NCBI RefSeq assembly: GCF_000334915.1
Contig: NZ_AMSF01000027.1
Coordinates: forward strand, 26,299-90,298
Origin: Dyella ginsengisoli LA-4
GTDB lineage: Bacteria; Pseudomonadota; Gammaproteobacteria; Xanthomonadales; Rhodanobacteraceae
Length of the DNA: 64,000 nt
Direction: 5' to 3'
The notes below the pieces were generated by a model. It was given only the letters and a program-made list of their open reading frames with translations. It was not told the origin of the DNA and ran no database searches. The number at the start of each line of letters is the position of its first letter. Position 1 is the first letter of the stretch. The position numbers and the translations under genes are program-made. This document shows positions 31,245 through 41,449 of this stretch, piece after piece.

Positions 31245-32690
31245 TCAGGACGCGGTACCGCCCACCGTCATCGAGTCGATGCGCAGCGTCGGCTGGCCGA
31301 CGCCCACCGGCACGCTCTGGCCGTCCTTGCCGCACACGCCGACACCCTCGTCCAGCGCCATGTCGTTGCCGATCATCGACACCCGCTGCAGCACCTCCGG
31401 ACCGGAACCGATCAGGGTGGCGCCCTTCACCGGCGCGGTGATCCTGCCGTCCTCGATCAGGTAGGCCTCACTGGCGGAGAAGGTGAATTTGCCGCTGGTG
31501 ATGTCCACCTGGCCACCGCCGAAGTTCGGCGCGTACAGGCCCATCTTCACCGAGCGGATGATCTCGGCCGGATCCATGCTGCCGCCGCGCATGTAGGTGT
31601 TGGTCATGCGCGGCATCGGCAACTGGGTGAACGACTCGCGCCGGCCGTTGCCGGTGGGCTGCATGCCCATCAGGCGGGCGTTGAGCTTGTCCTGCATGTA
31701 GCCGACAAGGATGCCGTCCTCGATCAGCGTGGTGCACTCGGTCGGCGTGCCCTCGTCGTCGATGCTGAGCGAACCGCGGCGCCCCGGCAGCGTGCCGTCG
31801 TCGACCACGGTGACGCCCCTGGCCGCCACGCGCTGGCCGATGCGGCCGGCGAAGGCGGAGCTGCCCTTGCGGTTGAAGTCGCCCTCCAGGCCGTGGCCGA
31901 TCGCCTCGTGCAGCAGCACGCCGGGCCAGCCCGGGCCGAGCACCACGGTCATCTGGCCGGCCGGGGCGTCGACCGAGTCGAGGTTGACCAGCGCCTGGCG
32001 CACCGCCTCGTCGGCGAACGCCAGCGCGCGGCCGTTGGCGATCAGCTCGCCGTAGCTGTAGCGGCCGCCGCCGCCGGCATAGCCCTGCTCGCGGCGGCCG
32101 TTGGCCTCGGCGATCACCTGCACGTTGATGCGCACCAAGGGGCGCACGTCGGCGGCCAGCGTGCCGTCGGAGGCGGCGATCAGCACGGTGTCCAGCGTGG
32201 CGGCGAGGCTGACGATCACCTGGGTGATGCGCGGATCGCGCGAGCGCGCGTAGGCGTCCACCTCGCGCAGCAGGGCGATCTTGTCCGGATTGGGCAGGCT
32301 CTCGACCGGATCGATCGCCGGATACAACGCCCGCGTGTTGCCCAGCGCCAGCGGACGGCCGGCGCCGCGGCCGTCCTGCGCGATGGCGCGGGCGGCCCTC
32401 GAAGCTTCCAGCAGCTGTGGCAGCACGATCTCGTCGGAATAGGCGAACCCGGTCTTCTCGCCCGAGATCGCGCGCACGCCCACGCCCTGCTCGATCGAGT
32501 GGCTGCCGTCCTTGACGATGCCCTCCTCCAGCAGCCACGACTCGCTGCGCGAGTGCTGGAAATACAGGTCGGCGGCGTCGATCGACGGCGCCATCAGCTG
32601 GTCGAACACCCGCTCCAGGTCGCCGGTGGCGAGACCGCCGGGGGTAAGCAGGCGTTGCTGGGCCTGGTCGAGAAGAGAGGACATGGGCAT
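31245..32690 (-). CDS. tldD: Metalloprotease TldD
   Basis: Catalytic subunit of the TldD/TldE peptidase. The 481 residues match the E. coli length. The zinc site is HEAIGH at residues 261-266 ([18 protein letters not shown]), an HExxxH motif; [14 protein letters not shown] and the C-terminal [13 protein letters not shown] are also family features. Two in-frame ATGs lie 6 bp apart and neither has a good ribosome site. Its partner pmbA is 1.5 kb away on the same strand, with three unrelated genes between. Confidence 0.95.
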   Translation of the reverse strand: MPMSSLLDQAQQRLLTPGGLATGDLERVFDQLMAPSIDAADLYFQHSRSESWLLEEGIVKDGSHSIEQGVGVRAISGEKTGFAYSDEIVLPQLLEASRAARAIAQDGRGAGRPLALGNTRALYPAIDPVESLPNPDKIALLREVDAYARSRDPRITQVIVSLAATLDTVLIAASDGTLAADVRPLVRINVQVIAEANGRREQGYAGGGGRYSYGELIANGRALAFADEAVRQALVNLDSVDAPAGQMTVVLGPGWPGVLLHEAIGHGLEGDFNRKGSSAFAGRIGQRVAARGVTVVDDGTLPGRRGSLSIDDEGTPTECTTLIEDGILVGYMQDKLNARLMGMQPTGNGRRESFTQLPMPRMTNTYMRGGSMDPAEIIRSVKMGLYAPNFGGGQVDITSGKFTFSASEAYLIEDGRITAPVKGATLIGSGPEVLQRVSMIGNDMALDEGVGVCGKDGQSVPVGVGQPTLRIDSMTVGGTAS

Positions 32691-32815
32691 CTGCGTCGGG
32701 ATCCGGTGATGACGATCGAACGTGGGGGCGGATGCGGCCGCTTTAAAGCGCGCCGGCCGGCGGGCATCCGCTACGATGCGCCAAAGCAAGGACAGCGTCC
32801 ACGGAGTCACCATCC

Positions 32816-34021
32816 ATGTCGTCAGACACCCCGCGCAAGCGCCCGCTGGAAGTCATCGAACACACCCTGCAGCAGCCCGTCGCCGAGACACGCGAACTGC
32901 TGCGCAGCGACGGCGAACTCAAGCCAGGCCTGGGCCGGGTCAGCGGCGTGATCGCCCTGTCGCTGGGCGTGCTCTGCCTGCTGGCGGTGCTCGCCTTCCA
33001 CTTTCCGCAATACCTCACCACCCCGGACCTTCGGCACAAGTACTCGGTCGACGTGCTGCGCCAGCTGCTGCTGGCCGGGCTGCTGGTCGCCGGTGGCATG
33101 TCGCTGGGCAACGTGATCCTGGGCCGCTCGCGCAATATCAACGCGGTGGCCTTCGTCTTCGTGCTGGCGGCCACCGCGCTGGGCGGTTCGCGCGTGCCGG
33201 TGGGCAACTTCCCCGACCACACGCCGTACATCGGGCTGGACTGGTTCATCCTCGACCTGCTCGGCTCGACCCTGGTGTTCGTGGTGATCGAGAAGCTGTT
33301 TCCGCTGTACAAGGGCCAGGCGGTGTTCCGCAAGGAGTGGCAGACCGACCTGAAGCACTTCGCGGTGAACCATTTCATCGTGGGGCTGGCGCTGCTGACG
33401 GTGAACTTCCTGCTGCATCACCTGTTCGGCTGGCTCACCGACAGCCCGTTCCAGCAGACCGTGCAGCACATCGCCTTCGTGCCGCAGCTGCTGCTGTGCA
33501 TCCTGGTCGCCGACCTGGCGCAGTACTGGACGCACCGCGCCTACCACGAGGTGCCGTTCCTCTGGCGCTTCCACGCGGTGCACCACAGCGCCAAGACGAT
33601 GGACTGGCTGGCCGGCTCGCGCCAGCACATGCTAGAGCTCATCGTGACCCGGGTGGCGGTGCTGGCGCCGCTGTACATCCTGGGTTTCAGCGAGGGCGTG
33701 ATGAACGCCTACATCCTGGTGGTCGGCTTCCAGGCGGTGTTCAACCACGCCAACGTGCACCTGCCGTGGGGCCCGCTGAAGTACCTGGTGGTGACGCCCG
33801 ATTTCCACCACTGGCACCACGCCTCGGACGACGAGGCGATCGACCGCAACTACGCCGCGCACTACGCCTTTCTCGATTACCTGTTCGGCACCGCGGTGAA
33901 GTCGACGCGCCGGTTTCCGGAGAAGTACGGCGTGGTCGGCGACTACATGCCCGACGGCTTCGTGCGGCAGCAGCTGTTCCCCTTCCGCGGCCCACCGAAG
34001 AGAGCCGGCACCCCGGACTGA
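32816..34021 (+). CDS. Sterol desaturase / fatty acid hydroxylase superfamily membrane protein
   Basis: A 401-residue integral membrane di-iron oxygenase-like protein. The N-terminal ~75 residues are soluble; several hydrophobic helices follow. The three histidine clusters of the superfamily are HRAYHE (in [17 protein letters not shown]), [12 protein letters not shown], and FHHWHH near residue 330. Members hydroxylate or desaturate lipids such as sterols, carotenoids or acyl chains; the substrate cannot be told here. The gene lies between yhdP and tldD on the opposite strand and ends 4 bp from the convergent yhdP end, splitting a block that is contiguous in E. coli. Confidence 0.85.
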   Translation: MSSDTPRKRPLEVIEHTLQQPVAETRELLRSDGELKPGLGRVSGVIALSLGVLCLLAVLAFHFPQYLTTPDLRHKYSVDVLRQLLLAGLLVAGGMSLGNVILGRSRNINAVAFVFVLAATALGGSRVPVGNFPDHTPYIGLDWFILDLLGSTLVFVVIEKLFPLYKGQAVFRKEWQTDLKHFAVNHFIVGLALLTVNFLLHHLFGWLTDSPFQQTVQHIAFVPQLLLCILVADLAQYWTHRAYHEVPFLWRFHAVHHSAKTMDWLAGSRQHMLELIVTRVAVLAPLYILGFSEGVMNAYILVVGFQAVFNHANVHLPWGPLKYLVVTPDFHHWHHASDDEAIDRNYAAHYAFLDYLFGTAVKSTRRFPEKYGVVGDYMPDGFVRQQLFPFRGPPKRAGTPD

Positions 34022-34025
34022 GGGC

Positions 34026-37000
34026 TCAGCGCGACGGTGCCGTCGACGCCGGCGCGGGCAGCAGCGGAGGCGTGGGCGCCGTCGAGCTGGCCGGTGCCGG
34101 CAGCAGCGGCAGGGGCTTGGGCACGCGCTTCTCGATCAGGGTGATCTTCGGCTTGTCCCAGCTGCCGGTGATCGCGTAGCGCGCGCTGGCCGCCTTGTTC
34201 AGGCCGCGGCCGAGCAGACCCTGCACCGCCAGGCCCGCCGCGGCCCCCACCGGTCCACCGACCACCGCGCCGACCACCGGCAGGCTGTTGCCGACGTGCG
34301 GAACCACCAGCAGCTGCTGGTCGTAGTCGCGGGCACGCAGCCCGGTGCGGCCGGTCACGGTGATCTCCGCGGCCGGCCCCTTGATCTTCATGTTCTGGGT
34401 GGTGGCGTTGCCGTCGGCGAAGAGGAAGCTGCCGTCGATGCTGTCGAAGGCCAGGCCCTTGCCGAACACGTCGCCGAAGTCGAGCGTGAGCCGGCGCGGC
34501 AGTTCGGCCAGGGAGACCAGTCCCAGCAGTCGCCCCACGCCCGGCGAGTCGGCTTCGGGGATGCGCCCGTCGGTCACGTGCACCTGCAGCCGGCCTTCGA
34601 GGTTGGCCAGGGTGATCGCCGACGGGCTGCCCGGCCAGGTGCCGTCGAGGTGGGCCCGCGTCTTGCCGCCGTTGAACAGGCCGTCGAAGCCCAGCGCATC
34701 GAGCATCTTGCCGATGTCCTCGGCGGAGAAATCGATCGCCAGGTGGGTCTGGCTGTCCTCCGGATTGCCGTTCCAGTCGCCGGAGGCGGTGATCTGCACG
34801 CTGGGCGACAGCGCCCGCAGCTGGTCCAGGTGCATGCCCTTGGCGGTCGGCCAGCTTTCCAGCCGGGCCTGGCCGAGGTGGGCATTGCCCAGCCGCAGGT
34901 CGTCCACCAGCAGGTGGAACGGCGGCAGGCTGGCGGGATTCACGCCGGTGCGGGCCGCCTGCGCCGGGGTCGGTCCGGTATCGGGCAGCGCCTTGCCGCT
35001 GGCGTCCTTCGGCGGCTCGGCCTTGGGCCAGTAAAGCCGCTTCAGCCGCGCGGTGATGCCGCGCTTGCCGAGGTCGGCGCCGGGCACGTCGAAATGCCCG
35101 GACAGCGTCGCGCCATCGGCGTCGATGCCCAGGCCGTCGGACTTCGGGGTGACCTGCATGTGCAGGTCGGGGAAATCGTTGCCGAACAGCATCGCGTGGT
35201 CGGCGGTGATGTCGATGCCTTCAAGCGTAGGCGCGCTGCCGCTGCCCTGCCCGCCGACCACCTGCTGGATCCAGCCACTCACATCCACCCGGCCGCCGTG
35301 GCCCTGCACGCGCAGCCCCTGCTGTGGCAGCGTGTCGGGCATGCGGTCGCCGAGTGCCACGGTCCCGGCCAGCGGCTGGCCGTAACCGCCCGGCAGGCGG
35401 AAGCGCGCGCGCAGCACGTCGTCCAGCGAGACCTGCAGGTCGGCCGAATCGGTTGGCAGGCCCAGCACCACGTGCAGCGGCATCATCACGCCCGCGGGCT
35501 TGTCCAGCGGCGCCGGCAGCTTGATCGCGATGTCCTGCAACGCCGAGTCGACGGTCAGCCGCTGATGCAGGGGCGTATTGGCCGCGTCACGGCCGATGTC
35601 CAGCCCGATGCGGAATTCGCTGCGTCCCTCCGAAGCCGCCCCCAGCCAGGCCATGGCTGGCTGGTCCTGCAGCAGCTCAGCCAGGGTGTAGCGTCCGTCC
35701 AGGCTGGCCGAAAACACCGTATCGGGGTCGCCGGTAGCGCCGGCGATGCGCATCTGCAGGGTGGACGGCTGGTCGCGGAAGGTTCCCTGTAGCGGGCCGG
35801 CCGAAAGCCCTCCGGCATCGAACTGCATCGGGCCGGTGAGCTGGCCGAGCCGAAGGTTCCAGTCCGGCGCGCTGAGATCGGCATGGGTCAATTGCGCGGT
35901 GCCGTTGAGCTGGAGTGAAGCGTCGTCCTTGAACGGCAGCAGCAGATGGAAGTCGAAGTCGCCCTTGCCACCGAGCTTGAGCTTGGCCAGCGTGTCGGCC
36001 TCGCGCGCGGCGATCGGGCTATGACTGACGAAGCCGAGCAGGCTCGCCCCGCTGCCACTGCCACTGACATTGAGATCCAGCGCGGCATCACCGAAATCCG
36101 GGATCAGCGCCACCGCGTGCTGCGCCTTCACCCCCATCGCCTCGCCGCCGCTGGCCTGCACCAGCATGCCGTTGTCGACGAAGCTGGCTACCGCGGCGAC
36201 ATGCTCGGCGCGCGGCCAGCCCTCGCCGTAGTCCAGCGTGAGGTCGCTCAGCCGCGCCTGTGCCTCGAAGCGTCCCTCGTTGTGCAGGAATGGCCAGTCG
36301 GCCAGGCTGCCGCGCACCAGCGCGTCGCCGCTATCGATGGTGCCGCTAACCAGGCCGCGGTCCAGCCAGGCCACCGCCTTCGGCGGCATCGTCAGCGGCC
36401 AGAACAGCTTGGCGGCAGTGACGTCGCCGCGGTCGACATGGGCATACAGGTCGAGGAACGGTCGGCCGCCATCCGCCGGCAACAGCACCTCGCCCCTCGC
36501 CTGGCCGGCGTAGCCGACGCCGGTGAAGTCCAGCGGATCGGCGCCGAGGTGCACGCCACCGTCGTCATGCCAGACCGCGATCGTGCCGGCCAGCCGGGAC
36601 AGTGCGAACGGCTGGCGGAACGCCCTGGGGAAGCGCAGCACCGTGGGCTGCTCCGGCAGCTCCAGCGAGAGCGCCTCGGCGTCGCCACGCAACGTGCCGG
36701 AGAGCCGGTCGATACCTGGCATCGCGCCGACCGGATCGATGCCCAGCCCCTGGAAAGCGGCATCCAGTCGGGTAAGGCCGACACCCTGCTGCCACTGTAC
36801 GTCGGCGCGGGTGATTTCCCCGCGTGGCTTGCCCTCGCCCAGCCAGTGGGACAGGCCGGCGGACATGTCCGGCTTGAGCGCAAGCCAGGGCACCAGCGGC
36901 GCCAGCTGCAGGCGGCTGGCGGCGATGCCGATGCGAATTGCCCCGGCCGAAGGCCGATGCATCACCGCCACCAGCGCACTGCCGTCGTAACCGGCCCAGG

Positions 37001-37919
37001 CCAGCCGGTAGCCGTCGCCGGTCTGGCGGATCTCCATCACGCCACGGATCGCGGCCACGTCGACCCGGCTGCCCGCCGGTGTGCCGAGCGAAACACCGGT
37101 CAGGTCGGTCTGCAGCACGCTGCGCACCACCTTGCCGTCGCGCCAGTCCAGCCAGGCTTCCAGATGCCCGTGCCCCTGCTCGGCGGTATAGCCGGCCAGG
37201 CTGGCATCGCCCAGCATCGCGTTCACGTCGAGGTTGTCGCCCGCCAGCCAGACCCGCCCGCTGCTGCCATCGTCGCGGAACTGCCCGGCCGCGGTGAGCA
37301 CGCCATCGGCACCGGCACGGCGCAGGCGTGCCCCCACCCGCACCTCGCCCGAGCCCAGCCATGCCCGCAACTGGTCGGCCAGCACCGCGTAATGCCGACC
37401 GGTGCGCTCGTCGGCGACGTCGATGTGCACGTCGTCCAGCCACAGATCAAGCGACAGCCGCCCCAGCGACGTCGGCTGCCCGGAGCTGCCCCCGGTCGCG
37501 CCGACGCCTCGGATCGACCACTGCCCATCCTTGCCACGGGCCACGTCCAGTTGCACCCCTCGCACATGCAGGTTGAGCAGGTGCCGGGACGGCAGCAGCC
37601 AGCCGCCGAAATCCAGCGCGGCGTCGACCTCCGGGAGGTGCAGTGGCGACTGCCCCGGGGCGGTAGCGCCGAGCGTGACCCCGCGCAGCGCGAAGGTGGG
37701 TCCCGCCGGGGTCCAGCGCCCCTGCATCGAATCGAACGACACCGGGCGATGCAGGCGCGCGGCCAACTGGGCAGCGACCCACTGCGGATGACGGGCCAAC
37801 GCCGGCAGCAGCACCTGCGCCAACGCCGCGACCACCGCCAGGGTGATCAGGCAGACGCCGACCATCCATCCGAGCGCCCGGCTGAGCCGGTGCGCACGCC
37901 GCGACCAGGTCACCGTCAC
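34026..37919 (-). CDS. yhdP: AsmA-like lipid-transport protein YhdP
   Basis: A 1297-residue single-span inner-membrane protein whose long periplasmic part is predicted to form a hydrophobic bridge; in E. coli YhdP, TamB and YdbH move phospholipids to the outer membrane. The N-terminal anchor is LGWMVGVCLITLAVVAALAQVLL, followed by the DUF3971 repeats and the AsmA-like C-terminal domain (GRLLGLVSLAELPRRLTLDFGDVFGKGLAFDSIDG). The tail is Pro/Ala-rich (PLLPAPASS). It starts with GTG 27 bp after rng, and the rng-yhdP order matches E. coli. Confidence 0.93.
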   Translation of the reverse strand: MTVTWSRRAHRLSRALGWMVGVCLITLAVVAALAQVLLPALARHPQWVAAQLAARLHRPVSFDSMQGRWTPAGPTFALRGVTLGATAPGQSPLHLPEVDAALDFGGWLLPSRHLLNLHVRGVQLDVARGKDGQWSIRGVGATGGSSGQPTSLGRLSLDLWLDDVHIDVADERTGRHYAVLADQLRAWLGSGEVRVGARLRRAGADGVLTAAGQFRDDGSSGRVWLAGDNLDVNAMLGDASLAGYTAEQGHGHLEAWLDWRDGKVVRSVLQTDLTGVSLGTPAGSRVDVAAIRGVMEIRQTGDGYRLAWAGYDGSALVAVMHRPSAGAIRIGIAASRLQLAPLVPWLALKPDMSAGLSHWLGEGKPRGEITRADVQWQQGVGLTRLDAAFQGLGIDPVGAMPGIDRLSGTLRGDAEALSLELPEQPTVLRFPRAFRQPFALSRLAGTIAVWHDDGGVHLGADPLDFTGVGYAGQARGEVLLPADGGRPFLDLYAHVDRGDVTAAKLFWPLTMPPKAVAWLDRGLVSGTIDSGDALVRGSLADWPFLHNEGRFEAQARLSDLTLDYGEGWPRAEHVAAVASFVDNGMLVQASGGEAMGVKAQHAVALIPDFGDAALDLNVSGSGSGASLLGFVSHSPIAAREADTLAKLKLGGKGDFDFHLLLPFKDDASLQLNGTAQLTHADLSAPDWNLRLGQLTGPMQFDAGGLSAGPLQGTFRDQPSTLQMRIAGATGDPDTVFSASLDGRYTLAELLQDQPAMAWLGAASEGRSEFRIGLDIGRDAANTPLHQRLTVDSALQDIAIKLPAPLDKPAGVMMPLHVVLGLPTDSADLQVSLDDVLRARFRLPGGYGQPLAGTVALGDRMPDTLPQQGLRVQGHGGRVDVSGWIQQVVGGQGSGSAPTLEGIDITADHAMLFGNDFPDLHMQVTPKSDGLGIDADGATLSGHFDVPGADLGKRGITARLKRLYWPKAEPPKDASGKALPDTGPTPAQAARTGVNPASLPPFHLLVDDLRLGNAHLGQARLESWPTAKGMHLDQLRALSPSVQITASGDWNGNPEDSQTHLAIDFSAEDIGKMLDALGFDGLFNGGKTRAHLDGTWPGSPSAITLANLEGRLQVHVTDGRIPEADSPGVGRLLGLVSLAELPRRLTLDFGDVFGKGLAFDSIDGSFLFADGNATTQNMKIKGPAAEITVTGRTGLRARDYDQQLLVVPHVGNSLPVVGAVVGGPVGAAAGLAVQGLLGRGLNKAASARYAITGSWDKPKITLIEKRVPKPLPLLPAPASSTAPTPPLLPAPASTAPSR

Positions 37920-37946
37920 GCTCGGCGGCCTGCGCCGAACCGCGGG

Positions 37947-39422
37947 TTACAGCAGCACCACATCAAACTGTTCCTGGGAATAATGCTCTTCGGCCTGGAA
38001 GCGTATGCTCTTGGAGATGAACTCCTCCAGTTCGGCCACCGCGGAGGACTCCTCCTCCAGGATGCGGTTGACCACCGACGGACTGGCCATCACCAGCAGC
38101 TTGGCCGCGCTGAACTGGCGCACCGCGCGGGTGATCTCGCGGAAGATCTCGTAGGTCACCGTCTCGGCGGTCTTCACCGTGCCGCGACCGGAGCAGGCTG
38201 GGCACGGCTCGCACAGCTGCCGCTCCAGGCTCTCGGTGGTGCGCTTGCGGGTCATCTCCACCAGACCCAGCGCCGACATCGGATAGACGGTGGTCTTGGC
38301 GTGGTCGCGCGACAGGCCTTTCTCGAGCGTGCGCAGCACCTGGCGCTTGTGCTCCTCGTCGGTCATGTCGATGAAGTCGATGATGATGATGCCGCCCAGG
38401 TTGCGCAGCCGCAGCTGGCGTGCCGCTGCCTGTGCCGCTTCCAGGTTGGTGCGGTAGACGGTCTCCTCCAGGTTGCGCGTGCCGAGGTAGCCGCCGGTAT
38501 TGACGTCGATGGTGGTCATCGCCTCGGTCTGGTCGACGATGAGGTAACCGCCGGACTTGAGCGGCACCTCCTTCTTCAGCGCGCGCTGGATCTCGTCCTC
38601 GGCGCCGTAGAGGTCGAAGATCGGCCGCTCGCCGTCGTAGTGCTCGACGCGATCATCCAGGCTGGGCATGAACTTGTGCACGAACTTCACCACCTTCTCG
38701 AAGGTTTCGCGCGAATCCACGCGCACCTTCTCGATGGCTTCGTTGAGCGAATCGCGCAGGCAACGCAGCGGCAGCGACAGTTCCTCGTACACCCGCTCGC
38801 CGACCTTCGCCCGGGCGATGTTCTCCTGCACCACGCGCCAGACCTTGCCGAGATAGGTCACGTCGAAAGCCAGCGACTCGGCCGACTGGCCCTCGGCGTT
38901 GGTGCGCACGATGTAGCCCAGCGGGTTTTCACCGAGCAGCGGCGCCAGCACGTCCTTCAGGCGCTGGCGCTCGTCCTCGTCCTCGATCCGCGCGGAAATG
39001 CCCAGCGTGCGCGCGTGCGGCAGCAGCACCAGGTAGCGCGACGGGATCGACAGGTGGGTGGACAGCCGTGCCCCCTTGGTGCTGATCGGATCCTTCACCA
39101 CCTGCACCACGATCTCCTGGCCCTCGTGCACCAGCTCGCTGATCGACGGCACCGGACCGCTGCCCCCGCCGTCTCCCTCGACACCGGGAATGGCGGGACG
39201 AATGATGTCCGAGGCGTGCAGGAAGGCCGCCCGGTCCAGGCCGATGTCGACGAACACCGCCTGCATGCCCGGCATCACCCGCTGTACCCGGCCCTTGTAG
39301 ATGTTGCCCACGTAGCCCCGCCGGGAGGCGCGCTCGACGTGGACCTCCTGCAGCATGCCGTTCTCGACGATGCCGACGCGGGTCTCGCGCGGCGTCACAT
39401 TGATCAGGATCTCTTCACTCAC
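37947..39422 (-). CDS. rng: Ribonuclease G
   Basis: Endoribonuclease that matures the 16S rRNA 5' end and decays some mRNAs. The 491 residues have an S1 domain (about 35-125), the RNase E/G catalytic domain with metal-binding aspartates in TIDVNTGGYLG and IIIIDFIDM, and the Zn-link CEPCPACSGRG near residue 410. It lacks the long C-terminal scaffold of RNase E, which separates it from rne. The GTG start (VSEEILINVTPRETR) matches the family N-terminus. First gene of an rng-yhdP unit. Confidence 0.95.
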   Translation of the reverse strand: MSEEILINVTPRETRVGIVENGMLQEVHVERASRRGYVGNIYKGRVQRVMPGMQAVFVDIGLDRAAFLHASDIIRPAIPGVEGDGGGSGPVPSISELVHEGQEIVVQVVKDPISTKGARLSTHLSIPSRYLVLLPHARTLGISARIEDEDERQRLKDVLAPLLGENPLGYIVRTNAEGQSAESLAFDVTYLGKVWRVVQENIARAKVGERVYEELSLPLRCLRDSLNEAIEKVRVDSRETFEKVVKFVHKFMPSLDDRVEHYDGERPIFDLYGAEDEIQRALKKEVPLKSGGYLIVDQTEAMTTIDVNTGGYLGTRNLEETVYRTNLEAAQAAARQLRLRNLGGIIIIDFIDMTDEEHKRQVLRTLEKGLSRDHAKTTVYPMSALGLVEMTRKRTTESLERQLCEPCPACSGRGTVKTAETVTYEIFREITRAVRQFSAAKLLVMASPSVVNRILEEESSAVAELEEFISKSIRFQAEEHYSQEQFDVVLL

Positions 39423-39528
39423 CGCACTACCCCCGCCCAGGACAACCTTTATAACGGCTGGTTCGGGGCACTGTCGATGCGCACCAGCCCTTGACTTTGG
39501 CGGCCCGTGACGCGTGTCGCCAGGTGGC

Positions 39529-40695
39529 TCAGGCCGATCCGGGAAGCTCGCCGGCACCATCTTCGGGATGCGGGCTGCGCTGCCCCTCCGGGGGCTGCCG
39601 CGGCGCCATCCCGGCCGACTCCGGCTCACCGCCCGGCGCACGCGACCATTCGCCCCGCCAGCGCGGAAGAGCATCCGGATAATGGGTCTGGGCGAAGGCC
39701 AGCAAGCCCTCACGCACCCGGCAGCGCAGGTCCCAGTTGCGCCCGGAATCGCCCGAACTGACCAGCGCGCGCAACTGCATGGCGCGATCGCTGGCATCGG
39801 TGACCTGCAGCACGCATACCCGACCGTCCCATTCGGCCGCCTCGCGGCACAGTCGCTGCAGCTCCTCGCGCAACGGCGCCAGCGGCACGCGATAGTCCAG
39901 CCACAGGAATACCGTGCCGATGATCTGCGCGGTGCGCCGGGTCCAGTTCTGGAACGGGTGCTCCATGAACCAGTTCAACGGCACTACCAGCCGTCGCTCG
40001 TCCCAGATGCGCACCACCACGTAGGTGCCGGTGATCTCCTCCACCCGGCCCCACTCGCCTTCGATGATCACCACGTCGTCGAGGCGGATCGGCTGGGTCA
40101 ACGCGATCTGCAGGCCGGCGATCAGGTTGCCCAGCACCGGCTTGGCGGCAAGGCCGACCGCCAGCCCGGCCAATCCGGCCGAGGCGAGCAGGCTGGCGCC
40201 GATCTGGCGCACCAGCGGCAGGGTCATCAGGGCCGCAGCCAGACCGAGCAGCACGATCAGCACGGAGGTGGTACGGCCAAGCACGCGCGCCTGGGTAAGC
40301 ACCCGGCGCGCATGCAGGTTGTCGGCTACGTCCACCGGAAAACGCCGGGTAAAAAAGGCCTCGGCCGCCTGCACGCAACGCACCGCCAGCCAGGTGGCGA
40401 CACCGATCAACGCGACGACCAGCCCGTGCGACAGCACCTGCACCGGGGCAAGCAGCGCCGACTCGGGACGGGCATGCAGGACCACCGTCAGCGCGACCAG
40501 CGGCACCAGCCAGCCCATCGGCGCCCGCGCGAAGCGCAGCATGTCGCGCACCATCGGATGATCGCCGCTCCACCGCCACAACAGTGCGCGGATGGCGCGA
40601 TGCACCAGCATCGCCACGACCAGCGCCACCGCGGCGCAGCCGATCAGGCGGAACGCGGGAGAGCGGGCCCACAGGTCGTGGAGGAATCCGAGCAT
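39529..40695 (-). CDS. MscS-family mechanosensitive channel
   Basis: The 388 residues have three to four N-terminal membrane helices, then the pore-lining helix SLLASAGLAGLAVGLAAKPVLGNLIAG, with the Ala/Gly packing of MscS TM3, followed by the beta domain (IRLDDVVIIEGEWGRVEEIT) and the mixed domain WFMEHPFQNWTR. It should open on hypo-osmotic shock. The last ~40 residues are Pro/Glu/Gly-rich and likely disordered. The start MLGFLHDLW is chosen over upstream codons, which would read back towards the divergent Dph6-like gene. Confidence 0.88.
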   Translation of the reverse strand: MLGFLHDLWARSPAFRLIGCAAVALVVAMLVHRAIRALLWRWSGDHPMVRDMLRFARAPMGWLVPLVALTVVLHARPESALLAPVQVLSHGLVVALIGVATWLAVRCVQAAEAFFTRRFPVDVADNLHARRVLTQARVLGRTTSVLIVLLGLAAALMTLPLVRQIGASLLASAGLAGLAVGLAAKPVLGNLIAGLQIALTQPIRLDDVVIIEGEWGRVEEITGTYVVVRIWDERRLVVPLNWFMEHPFQNWTRRTAQIIGTVFLWLDYRVPLAPLREELQRLCREAAEWDGRVCVLQVTDASDRAMQLRALVSSGDSGRNWDLRCRVREGLLAFAQTHYPDALPRWRGEWSRAPGGEPESAGMAPRQPPEGQRSPHPEDGAGELPGSA

Positions 40696-40747
40696 CGTCA
40701 CAGCGTGCCAAGCCGGGCGTCCATGCCATGTGGTCGGCATGATCACG

Positions 40748-40753
40748 TAGAGT
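40748..40753 (+). promoter_or_regulatory. -10-like box just before the Dph6-like gene
   Basis: TAGAGT ends 6 nt before the ATG at 40760, the spacing expected if the transcript began at the start codon. No ribosome-binding site is present and no strong -35 is seen. Confidence 0.3.
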
Positions 40754-40759
40754 TAGCGG

Positions 40760-41449
40760 ATGACTCCGACACCCATCCTGCTCGCCTGGAGTGGCGGCAA
40801 AGACTGCCTGATGGCCCTGCAGCGCCTGCGCGCCGATCCGCACTGGCAGGTAGTCGCCCTGCTCACCACGGTCAACCGCACCTACGACCGCATCGCCATG
40901 CACGGCGTGCGGCGCACGATCCTGGAGGCCCAGGCCGCATCGCTCGGCCTGCCGCTGGTAGTCGCGGAGATGGACTGGCCTGGTTCGAACGAGGCCTACG
41001 AAGAAGCCCACGCCAGGGCGCTGGCCGAAGCGCGCATGCGCTGGCCGGGCGTGCGCCACTGCGCCTTCGGCGACCTGTTCCTGCAGGACGTGCGCGACTA
41101 CCGCGTGCGCCAGCTCGGCCAGGCCGAGTGGCGCGCGGTGTTCCCGATCTGGGGCGAGGACACGGCCGCGCTGTCGCGCCGCTTCGTCGCCGAGGGCCAT
41201 CGCGCGATGCTGTGCTGCGTGGACACCCAACAACTCGATGCCGCGTTCTGCGGGCGCGCCTATGACGGCGCCCTGCTCGACGCACTGCCGGTCGGGGTCG
41301 ACCCCTGCGGCGAGCGCGGCGAGTTCCATACGCTGAGCTGCGGTGGCCCGCTGTTCCGCACGCCGCTGCGCCTGCGTCGCGGCGAGTCGGTGCTGCGCGA
41401 CGAACGTTTCCAGTTCACCGATTTCCTGCTCGATGACACGGCCGGCTGA
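40760..41449 (+). CDS. Dph6-like ATP-pyrophosphatase family protein (DUF71)
   Basis: The 229 residues start with the PP-loop LLAWSGGKDCLMALQRL and contain the family motifs GVR (MHGVRRTILEAQA), FGDLFLQDVRDYR, and PCGERGEFHT at the position of the Dph6 GExGE site. Eukaryotic and archaeal homologues amidate diphthine; bacteria have no diphthamide, so the bacterial substrate is unknown. It overlaps the following Mug-like gene by 17 bp, implying co-translation. A TAGAGT box lies directly before the ATG, with no ribosome site. Confidence 0.83.
   Translation: MTPTPILLAWSGGKDCLMALQRLRADPHWQVVALLTTVNRTYDRIAMHGVRRTILEAQAASLGLPLVVAEMDWPGSNEAYEEAHARALAEARMRWPGVRHCAFGDLFLQDVRDYRVRQLGQAEWRAVFPIWGEDTAALSRRFVAEGHRAMLCCVDTQQLDAAFCGRAYDGALLDALPVGVDPCGERGEFHTLSCGGPLFRTPLRLRRGESVLRDERFQFTDFLLDDTAG

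Noticed and set aside
35946..39494. A 1182-codon plus-strand frame opposite yhdP and rng
   Set aside because: Both minus-strand genes are firmly identified by motifs; the plus frame is a GC-skew artefact.
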